Assembly: GCA_035695105.1 (NCBI GenBank)
Contig: DASSEV010000084.1
Coordinates: 1-20,643, forward strand
Reading direction: 5' to 3'
DNA from: JAICYJ01 sp035695105
GTDB lineage: Bacteria > Actinomycetota > Thermoleophilia > Gaiellales > JAICJC01
DNA: 20,643 nucleotides
Position numbers and translations under genes: made by a program. The notes below the pieces were generated by a model. The model did no database searches, was not told the DNA's origin, and saw only the letters and a program-made list of their open reading frames with translations. Below are positions 15,524-20,643 of the stretch, piece by piece. Numbering within the stretch: the stretch's first letter is position 1; every line of letters begins with the position of its first letter.

Positions 15524-15526
15524 CGT
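15521..15526 (+). promoter_or_regulatory. -10 box of the GNAT gene
   Basis: TAGCGT, 7 nt before GTG 15534. The first three bases are the stop codon of the UspA-like gene. This box would rule out the in-frame GTG at 15525, which lies inside it. Confidence 0.4.
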
Positions 15527-15533
15527 GCGGGGC

Positions 15534-16082
15534 GTGCGCGTCCCCGCCCTCGAGACCGACCGGTTGCTGATCCGCGAGCTGACACTCGAGGACGCGGATG
15601 CCGCACGCGCCGTGAACGACGGGCTCGCGTCCGGTTGGGTCGCCTGGACGGCCGAGACCTACGCGCAGCTCGAGGCGCTGATGCAGCCTCCCTACGGCGA
15701 GCGGGCGATCGGGCTCCGCGAGACGGGCGAGCTGGTCGGCCTCGTCGGGCTGGTGCCCTCGTACGGCCCCTTCGACCAGATCCCCGGTCTGGGTGCGGCG
15801 ACGCGGCCCTCGCGGTTCCGGCCGGAGATGGGCCTCTACTGGGCGCTCGCGCCCGCCCACCGGGGCAACGGCTACGCCACGGAGGCCGCTCGGGCGCTGA
15901 TCGACCACGCCTTCGCCGTCCTCAACCTCGCGCGGATCGTCGCAACCACCGAGCGCTCCAACACGGCATCACAGGCGGTGATGCGCCGCCTCGGCATGCG
16001 GGTCGAGGAGAACCCGCTGCCGGAGCCGGAGTGGTTCCAGGTCGTGGGCTGGCTCGAGCATCCGCAACCCGGCTCAGCCTGA
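15534..16082 (+). CDS. GNAT-family N-acetyltransferase (RimJ/RimL-like)
   Basis: A 182-residue acetyl-CoA-dependent acetyltransferase of the RimJ/RimL type. It starts PALETDRLLIRELTLEDADA, the usual family opening. It has a GLVGLVP strand, then ALAPAHRGNGYATEAARALI, which carries the acetyl-CoA pyrophosphate-binding R/Q-x-x-G-x-G/A motif. The end is TERSNTASQAVMRRLGMR, also typical. The acceptor could be a protein N-terminus or a small molecule and cannot be told from sequence. GTG 15534 is chosen over GTG 15525 because of the -10 box. It ends 3 bases before the converging ETF-QO gene. Confidence 0.9.
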   Translation: MRVPALETDRLLIRELTLEDADAARAVNDGLASGWVAWTAETYAQLEALMQPPYGERAIGLRETGELVGLVGLVPSYGPFDQIPGLGAATRPSRFRPEMGLYWALAPAHRGNGYATEAARALIDHAFAVLNLARIVATTERSNTASQAVMRRLGMRVEENPLPEPEWFQVVGWLEHPQPGSA

Positions 16083-16085
16083 CGG

Positions 16086-17789
16086 CTACATCTGCGAGTA
16101 CTCGGGCCCGCTGCCGCCCTCGGCCGGCGTCAGCCGTCCGCCCTTGGCGGTGATCGCGCCGCACTGGATGCAGTTGGAGGGCGCGAGCTTCAGCTGCACC
16201 GTCGGGCCGCCGTCATCGCGGCCGATCTCGTAGACGGCTGCCGGGCACATGGCCACCCATGACTCCGCCACCTCGCGGGGCACGTTCTCCTGCACCCGGA
16301 TGTGGTTCGGCTGGTCGTCCCGCGTCCTGTTGCCAGAGAGGAAGACGCTTGAGAGCTTGTCGAACGTCAGCTTGCCGTCCGGCGCCGGATACTCGCGCTT
16401 GCCGGGGTGGGGCTCCACGGCCGCGTCCGCGTCGCGGTGGAACGACCAGTTACCGGGCGGCAGTGCGCCCCGGGAGATGTCCATCAGGCCGCCCACCGGC
16501 CCGCCGAGCGTAAAGCCCTTGCCCAGCGCCTGGCGCATGTTGCGCACCTTGCGCAGGTCGCTCCAGATGTGGCTCTCCCTGACCCGGCGGTCGTACCCGG
16601 CGAGCGCGCCCGCCGCAGAGAGATCGGCGCCTGCCTTCAGCCCCTCGTAGATCGCGTCGGCGGCGAGCATCCCGGACCGCATCGCGTAGTGGATGCCCTT
16701 CAGCTTCGGCACGTTGACGAAGCCGGCGCTGTCGCCCGTGAGCACAGCGCCCGGCATCGAGAAGCTGGACGGGAACGCCAGGAAGCCGCCCTCCGGGATC
16801 GTCTTCGCCCCCCAGCCGATCCGCTCGCCGCCCTGCAGCAGGTCGCGGATCATCGGATGGGTCTTGAACAGCTGCAGCGAGTCGTGCACCGAGAGCGTGG
16901 CATCGCGGTAGTCGAGACCCAGCACCAGGCCGATCGCGAGCATGTCCGGCCCCATCGGGTAGATGAAGCTGCCGCCGACCTCCCGATCCTTGCGTGTCGT
17001 CCGGAACGGCCAGCCGAGCGTGTGGATGACGCGGTCGAGCGGCTTCGTCACCCGCCACACCTCCTTCACGCCCAGGCTCCACACCTGCGGGAACTCACCG
17101 AACAGCCGGAAGTGCTGCATCGCCGCACCCGCAAGGTGCCCCTGCGTCCCCTCGGACAACACCGTCGCCTGTGCGTGCACCTCGACGCCGGGCTCGTACG
17201 ACCCGGTCGGCTCGCCGTCGCGGTCGAGGCCCTTGTCGCCGGTCTTGACGCCGCGCACCGCACCGTCGGAGACGAGCAGCCGCTGGGCGTCCGTCTCCGG
17301 CAGCACCATCACCCCCAACTCCTCCGCCCGCTCGGCCAGGTGGCGCCCCAGCTGGGACAGCGAGAAGATCAGGTTGCCCTTGTTGTGGAACGGCGGCGGG
17401 GTGGGGATCCGGATGTCGAACTGCCGGGTCATCAGAAACACCGACTCCTTCGTCACCGGGCCGAAGCATCCCGGCAGCGTGGCTGGGTCGGTGCCCGGCA
17501 GCAGATCGCGGAGCGCGGAGGGGTTGACCACCGCGCCCGAGAGCAGATGGGCGCCCGCGACGCGGCCCTTGTCGAGCACGGCGATGGGCGTCTCGCCCAG
17601 CCGCTCGGCCGTGGCCGGATCGTCGTTCAGCAGCTGCTGGAGCCGGATCGCGCCGGCCAGGCCGGCCGGCCCGGCGCCGACGAACACGACGCCGACGTCG
17701 ATCCGCTCGTCCTCCGCCGCCTCCGGCGCCTGGACGAACTCGCCCACCCGGACCGGAGGTGGGTATGCGCTCGGGCGGCGGGCGGGCAT
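16086..17789 (-). CDS. Electron transfer flavoprotein-quinone oxidoreductase (ETF-QO)
   Basis: A 567-residue FAD and Fe-S enzyme that moves electrons from reduced ETF to membrane quinone. The N-terminal dinucleotide fold is VVFVGAGPAGLAGAIRL (Gly38, Gly40, Gly43). Family blocks include AGAHLLSGAVV, a GVKEVW segment, and LTGDSAGFVNVPKLKGIHYA, the second FAD and membrane-facing region. The C-terminal cluster domain has Cys515 (CPAAVYE), Cys540 and Cys543 (NCIQC). The fourth ligand, expected in C-x2-C-x2-C, is Ile546. The end PAEGGSGPEY is normal. The enzyme may therefore hold a three-Cys cluster or use another ligand. TAGCAT 7 nt before ATG 17789 suggests a leaderless start. It lies near etfBA but on the other strand. 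Confidence 0.93.
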   Translation of the reverse strand: MPARRPSAYPPPVRVGEFVQAPEAAEDERIDVGVVFVGAGPAGLAGAIRLQQLLNDDPATAERLGETPIAVLDKGRVAGAHLLSGAVVNPSALRDLLPGTDPATLPGCFGPVTKESVFLMTRQFDIRIPTPPPFHNKGNLIFSLSQLGRHLAERAEELGVMVLPETDAQRLLVSDGAVRGVKTGDKGLDRDGEPTGSYEPGVEVHAQATVLSEGTQGHLAGAAMQHFRLFGEFPQVWSLGVKEVWRVTKPLDRVIHTLGWPFRTTRKDREVGGSFIYPMGPDMLAIGLVLGLDYRDATLSVHDSLQLFKTHPMIRDLLQGGERIGWGAKTIPEGGFLAFPSSFSMPGAVLTGDSAGFVNVPKLKGIHYAMRSGMLAADAIYEGLKAGADLSAAGALAGYDRRVRESHIWSDLRKVRNMRQALGKGFTLGGPVGGLMDISRGALPPGNWSFHRDADAAVEPHPGKREYPAPDGKLTFDKLSSVFLSGNRTRDDQPNHIRVQENVPREVAESWVAMCPAAVYEIGRDDGGPTVQLKLAPSNCIQCGAITAKGGRLTPAEGGSGPEYSQM

Positions 17790-17796
17790 GGGCGCG

Positions 17797-17802
17797 ATGC
17801 TA
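17797..17802 (-). promoter_or_regulatory. -10 box of the ETF-QO gene
   Basis: TAGCAT on the minus strand, 7 nt before ATG 17789, in the 39-base gap after the DUF1272 gene. Confidence 0.45.
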
Positions 17803-17828
17803 CCCGAGCGGATCCGGACCGCGTCGCC

Positions 17829-18014
17829 CTACCCGGCTGGGGAAGCTCGTCTGGGGCGGGCGACGAGCTCGCCGCCGCAGTTCGGGCAGATGCCGTCCAT
17901 CGCGCCGGCGCAGTCCGTGCAGAAGGTGCACTCGAAGCTGCAGATCCGGGCTGCGTCCTCATGTCCGAGGTGCCGCCCGCACCGGTCGCACGCGGTTCGC
18001 ATCTCCAGGGCCAT
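17829..18014 (-). CDS. DUF1272 small cysteine-rich protein
   Basis: A 61-residue protein matching the DUF1272 pattern: MALEMRTACDRCGR at the start, then ICSFECTFCTDCA and GICPNCGGELVARP. Eight or more Cys in CxxC pairs (Cys9/12, Cys25, Cys29/32/35, Cys43/46) suggest two bound zinc ions. Function is unknown for the family; the protein is too small for an enzyme and is probably structural or a binding partner. It starts 6 nt after a TACCCT -10 box that is part of a palindrome shared with the divergent threonine aldolase gene. It precedes ETF-QO on the same strand by 39 bases, but that gene has its own box. Confidence 0.9.
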   Translation of the reverse strand: MALEMRTACDRCGRHLGHEDAARICSFECTFCTDCAGAMDGICPNCGGELVARPRRASPAG

Positions 18015-18019
18015 GCGAC

Positions 18020-18029
18020 AGGGTACCCT
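18020..18029. promoter_or_regulatory. Palindromic divergent -10 element (AGGGTACCCT)
   Basis: The 10-bp palindrome reads TACCCT on both strands. On the plus strand TACCCT (18024-18029) is 8 nt before the aldolase ATG. On the minus strand TACCCT (18025-18020) is 5 nt before the DUF1272 ATG. The two boxes share the central TA, so one polymerase should block the other. Confidence 0.55.
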
Positions 18030-18037
18030 CCACCGCC

Positions 18038-19069
18038 ATGCGCCCCGTCGACCTCCGCTCCGACACCGTCACGCGGCCCACGCCCGAGATGCGACAGGCC
18101 ATGGCCGAGGCGCCGGTGGGAGACGACGTGTGGGGCGACGACCCGACCGTGATCGAGCTGGAGCGCGAGGTCGCCGCCCTGCTCGGCAAGGAGGCGGCGC
18201 TCTACGTCCCCTCCGGCCACATGGGGAACCAGGTCGCCATCCGATCCCAGACCCGCGCCGGGGACGAGATCCTCGTGCACGAGCTGGCGCACGTCGTCGT
18301 CCACGAGCAGGGCGCGTGTGCGGTGTTGTCGGGAGCGCAGACGCGGATGATCTCCGGCGAGCGCGGGATGCCGGGGCCGGACGGCCTCGCCGGGTGGCTG
18401 CGCGATCCGTCTGACGTGCACCACGCCAGACAGGCCCTTGTCTGTCTGGAGAACACCGTCGGCGAGCAGGGAGGCCTGGTCTACCCGCAGGAGCGGATCG
18501 ACGCGGTCGCGGCGTTCGCGCACGAGAACGGCATGCGCGTGCACATGGACGGCGCCCGGCTGTGGAACGCCGCCGTCGCCTCGGGCAACGATCCCGCCCG
18601 CATCGTCCGCGACGTCGACAGCGTCTCGGTGTGCTTCTCGAAGGGGCTGGGGGCGCCGGTTGGCTCCGCGGTGGTCGGTAGCGCAGAGCTGATCGAAACG
18701 GCCCGGCGCAACCGCAAGCTGTTCGGCGGCGGCATGCGCCAGGCAGGCATCATCGCCGCCGGTGCGCTGCACGCGCTTCGCCACCACGTCGACCGGCTTG
18801 CCGACGACCACCGGGCCGCACGATCGCTGGCGGAGGGGCTGGCCGGCTGCCGCCGCATTCGCCTCGACCCGGAGCGGGTCGAGACCAACATCGTGTTCGC
18901 GGAGGTGCCGGACGGAGAGGACGCGTCGGCGCTGGTTCGCGAGATGGCCGGCGCCGGCGTGCTGTGCGCCGATCTCAACCCGTCGACGATCCGGTTCGTG
19001 ACCCATCTGGACGCCGGCGAGGACGCTGTTTCGGCCGCAGTGGAGCGGTTGCGGCCGCTGCTACGATGA
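18038..19069 (+). CDS. ltaE: Low-specificity L-threonine aldolase
   Basis: A 343-residue PLP enzyme of the beta-eliminating lyase/threonine aldolase family, which cleaves L-threonine or L-allo-threonine to glycine and acetaldehyde. It opens with VDLRSDTVTRPTPEMR, the family hallmark, then GDDVWGDDPTV, and YVPSGHMGNQVAI. The PLP lysine is Lys202 in CFSKGLGAPVG, close to Lys197 of the E. coli enzyme. HMDGARLWNAAVASG holds the PLP-contacting Asp and Arg. It runs in the same direction as rpmE, and its stop codon overlaps the -10 box of rpmE. Expression starts from the shared palindromic promoter. Confidence 0.95.
   Translation: MRPVDLRSDTVTRPTPEMRQAMAEAPVGDDVWGDDPTVIELEREVAALLGKEAALYVPSGHMGNQVAIRSQTRAGDEILVHELAHVVVHEQGACAVLSGAQTRMISGERGMPGPDGLAGWLRDPSDVHHARQALVCLENTVGEQGGLVYPQERIDAVAAFAHENGMRVHMDGARLWNAAVASGNDPARIVRDVDSVSVCFSKGLGAPVGSAVVGSAELIETARRNRKLFGGGMRQAGIIAAGALHALRHHVDRLADDHRAARSLAEGLAGCRRIRLDPERVETNIVFAEVPDGEDASALVREMAGAGVLCADLNPSTIRFVTHLDAGEDAVSAAVERLRPLLR
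19062..19067 (+). promoter_or_regulatory. -10 box of rpmE
   Basis: TACGAT, 6 nt before ATG 19074, inside the last codons of the aldolase gene (last base shared with its TGA). Confidence 0.45.
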
Positions 19070-19073
19070 CCGT

Positions 19074-19280
19074 ATGAAGACCGATATCCATCCCGACTAC
19101 GTGGTCGCGAGGGTGCACTGCTCGTGCGGCAACGAGTTCCTCACGCGATCCACCAAGCCCGAGCTTTCGGTTGAGATCTGCTCCGAGTGCCATCCCTTCT
19201 ACACCGGCAAGCAGAAGCTGGTCGACACCGGTGGACGGGTCGAGCGGTTCCGGCGCCGCCAGGCGCGCAGCTCCTCCTAG
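19074..19280 (+). CDS. rpmE: Ribosomal protein L31 (zinc-binding type)
   Basis: A 68-residue 50S ribosomal protein bL31 of the cysteine-containing (C+) type. MKTDIHPDYV is the family start. Cys16, Cys18, Cys36 and Cys39 (VHCSCGNEF and ICSECHPF) form the zinc site, followed by YTGKQKLVDTGGRVERF. It has zinc ligands, so it should be the zinc-replete form; cells with a Cys-free copy switch under zinc limitation, and none is seen here. It lies four bases after the aldolase stop and 48 bases before the DUF1385 gene. Confidence 0.97.
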   Translation: MKTDIHPDYVVARVHCSCGNEFLTRSTKPELSVEICSECHPFYTGKQKLVDTGGRVERFRRRQARSSS

Positions 19281-19313
19281 CCGTCAGCACTCATTGCGTC
19301 CGCGCTGCGTGCC

Positions 19314-19319
19314 GACAAT
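19314..19319 (+). promoter_or_regulatory. Weak -10 candidate before the DUF1385 gene
   Basis: GACAAT, 9 nt before ATG 19329. It lacks the leading T, but has A2, A5 and T6 of the -10 consensus. Low confidence; the gene may be read from rpmE. Confidence 0.25.
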
Positions 19320-19328
19320 GATCTCGAC

Positions 19329-20249
19329 ATGAGCGCGAACGTTGGTGGACAGGCGGTTCTCGAGGGCGTGATGATGCGCACCCCATCGTCGTGGTCCGTC
19401 GCCGTGCGGCGGCCGGACGGCGGGGTGTCATGCGTCTCGAACCCGGTCAGCAGCCCCGCCGCCAGGCGGCGCTGGCTGCGGCTGCCCGTGATCCGCGGCG
19501 TCGTGGCGCTGGTCGAGTCCCTCACGATCGGGTTCCGCGCGCTCGCCATCTCGGCCAGCGTCGCCTCCGCGGAGGAGGGCGAGGACGGCGAGGTGTCGGC
19601 CGAGCTCACGCGCGGCCAGCTGATCTTCGCCTTTGCGATGGCGATCGGCTTCACCGTGATCGTGTTCAAGGTGTCGCCGGCCATCCTCACCGAGCTGCTG
19701 CCCATCCATTCGACCGGGCTGTTCGTCGTGGTCGAGGGCCTGATCCGGGTGACCCTCCTGATCGTCTACCTCGCGGCCATCTCCCTCATCCCCGACCTGC
19801 GGCGGGTGTTCCAGTACCACGCCGCCGAGCACAAGGCGATCAACGCGTACGAGGACGGCGCGGACCTGACCCCCGAGCGGGTGCAGACCTACTCCAAGAT
19901 CCACGTTCGATGCGGCACGGCCTTCCTGCTGTGGGTGATGGTGATCGCGGTGTTCGTCTTCGCGCTGGTCGGCCGGCCGGCCTGGCCGATCCTGATCCTC
20001 TCGCGGGTGCTGCTGCTGCCCGTGATCGCCGGCCTGGCCTACGAACTGATCCGGTTCGGTGGAAAGCACCCGAACAACCGGGTCGTCCGCGCGCTGCTGG
20101 CGCCGGGGCTGTGGCTGCAGCGGCTGACCACCCGCGAGCCGTCGCTGGATCAGGTCGAGGTGTCGATCAACGCGCTGCGCGACGTGTTGGCGGCCGAGGA
20201 GCGGTCGCAGGCCGAGCGCGGAGTCTCGCGCGTCGAAGTCATGGCGTAG
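19329..20249 (+). CDS. DUF1385 membrane protein (YqhQ family)
   Basis: A 306-residue membrane protein of the DUF1385 family. It opens with VGGQAVLEGVMMR, the family signature, and has YHAAEHKAINAYE at 163-175 and HVRCGTAFLLW near 195-205. Hydrophobic segments lie at about 98-120, 128-152, 196-214 and 216-235. His and Glu in the YHAAEHK block are conserved and could bind a metal, but the family has no proven reaction. In many Gram-positive and actinobacterial genomes it lies between rpmE and prfA, as here, which suggests a link to translation or to the cell envelope that is not understood. A long acidic stretch (EEGEDGE) near residue 80 is probably cytoplasmic. The stop codon lies in the left arm of a long inverted repeat. 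Confidence 0.92.
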   Translation: MSANVGGQAVLEGVMMRTPSSWSVAVRRPDGGVSCVSNPVSSPAARRRWLRLPVIRGVVALVESLTIGFRALAISASVASAEEGEDGEVSAELTRGQLIFAFAMAIGFTVIVFKVSPAILTELLPIHSTGLFVVVEGLIRVTLLIVYLAAISLIPDLRRVFQYHAAEHKAINAYEDGADLTPERVQTYSKIHVRCGTAFLLWVMVIAVFVFALVGRPAWPILILSRVLLLPVIAGLAYELIRFGGKHPNNRVVRALLAPGLWLQRLTTREPSLDQVEVSINALRDVLAAEERSQAERGVSRVEVMA

Positions 20250-20446
20250 ATGATTGGTTCCAGGGCCGCGTGCGGTCTGAGCGGTCGGGGGGCGAGCAGC
20301 GCAAGCATCGAGGGAGGGCGGATATCGGGAATATCTGCCCGACCGAGGACGCAGCGATGCGACGCCGCCCGGGCGCAGCCACCCAACCGATGACCATGGC
20401 CGACCGACGTACGTTCAGACGCGCGTGGTCGTGGAACCAATCATCT
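20248..20446. repeat. 199-bp nested inverted-repeat element
   Basis: The ends are a perfect 15-bp inverted repeat (20248-20262 and 20432-20446, containing GATTGGTTCCA). Inside, in nested order, are GTCTGA/TCAGAC (20275/20415), GGTCGG/CCGACC (20283/20400), GGGCG/CGCCC (20289/20366), GCATCG/CGATGC (20305/20355), and a 10-bp central hairpin with one G-U pair (20316-20325 with 20331-20340, loop CGGGA). It could be a MITE-like element, a structured RNA or a large terminator for the DUF1385 gene. It holds no open frame that looks like a protein. Confidence 0.6.
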
Positions 20447-20462
20447 GGACCGGTCCGTCTCC

Positions 20463-20468
20463 TATCCT
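20463..20468 (+). promoter_or_regulatory. -10 box of prfA
   Basis: TATCCT, 7 nt before ATG 20476. The matching -35 region would fall inside the right arm of the inverted repeat. Confidence 0.5.
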
Positions 20469-20475
20469 TCGAGCG

Positions 20476-20643
20476 ATGGAACCTCTCATCGCCGAGATCG
20501 CGCGCAGCTTCGCCGAGATCGAGCGGCAGCTCGGCGACCCCGAGCTGATCGCCGACCAGAAGCGCTACGCCGAGGTCGCCCGCCGACACACGCAGCTGGC
20601 GCGCGCCCACGAGCTGGCGCTGCGGTGGCGAGCGCTGACGGCC
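20476..20643 (+). CDS. prfA: Peptide chain release factor 1, N-terminal part
   Basis: The first 56 residues of release factor 1, cut by the end of the window. The start MEPLIAEIARSFAEIERQLG is followed by DPELIADQKRYAEVARRH, the helical N-terminal domain typical of RF1/RF2. RF1 rather than RF2 is inferred from the opening and from the rpmE-DUF1385-prfA order; the PxT anticodon-mimic and GGQ motifs lie outside. It releases the peptide at UAA and UAG. The ATG at 20476 has no Shine-Dalgarno but has TATCCT 7 nt upstream, so it seems leaderless. Confidence 0.85.
   Translation, partial: MEPLIAEIARSFAEIERQLGDPELIADQKRYAEVARRHTQLARAHELALRWRALTA

Noticed and set aside
16407..18152. A 581-codon open frame on the plus strand across ETF-QO
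   Set aside because: It mirrors ETF-QO codon structure and shows no protein family features.
20248..20446. Insertion sequence or transposon
   Set aside because: It has terminal inverted repeats but no transposase and no visible target-site duplication; kept only as a repeat element.

Overview
The window is high-GC bacterial DNA with densely packed genes. It looks actinobacterial, and the best guess is class Thermoleophilia (Gaiellales/Solirubrobacterales-like). The grounds are codon bias toward G/C third positions, a two-subunit acyl-CoA mutase of the Streptomyces IcmA/IcmB type, the order rpmE - DUF1385 membrane protein - prfA, and many genes that seem to be transcribed leaderless. The taxonomic call is inference. 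I see no tRNA or rRNA genes, CRISPR array, prophage, insertion sequence or defence island.

Layout. 109-2132: acetyl-CoA acetyltransferase and 3-hydroxybutyryl-CoA dehydrogenase, with overlapping stop/start. 2129-3646: a conserved Cys-containing hypothetical (-), a frameshifted VOC/glyoxalase-like gene (+), and a CrcB/FluC fluoride channel (-) behind a fluoride riboswitch. 3816-6431: a GAF-PAS-PAS-GGDEF-EAL c-di-GMP protein, convergent with an MFS transporter (6439-7632, -). 7773-8138: a receiver-like protein lacking the phospho-acceptor Asp (-). 8166-14998: ATP:cob(I)alamin adenosyltransferase, mutase large subunit, a cupin, a TadG-like protein, mutase B12 subunit, enoyl-CoA hydratase, and ETF beta and alpha. 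15083-16082: a UspA-like protein and a GNAT acetyltransferase. 16086-17789 (-): ETF-quinone oxidoreductase. 17829-18014 (-): DUF1272. 18038-20643: threonine aldolase, ribosomal protein L31, DUF1385 protein, and the start of release factor 1.

How the genes fit together. The mutase carries Phe69 and Gln187 where methylmalonyl-CoA mutase has Tyr89 and Arg207. This is the isobutyryl-CoA mutase signature. With the adenosyltransferase, crotonase, 3-hydroxyacyl-CoA dehydrogenase, thiolase, ETF and ETF-QO, the window encodes nearly all of a route isobutyryl-CoA -> butyryl-CoA -> crotonyl-CoA -> 3-hydroxybutyryl-CoA -> acetoacetyl-CoA -> 2 acetyl-CoA, with electrons passed to quinone. Only an acyl-CoA dehydrogenase and a CoA-activating enzyme are missing.

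The most notable non-coding patterns are: a TANNNT box 5-10 nt before the start codon of about a dozen genes; a palindrome at 18020-18029 that supplies a -10 box to two divergent genes; a 199-bp nested inverted repeat just before prfA; and the fluoride riboswitch. I did not find a clearly new multi-gene system. The most unusual items are these regulatory structures, an ETF-QO lacking one expected Fe-S cysteine, and an adenosyltransferase with no canonical start codon.
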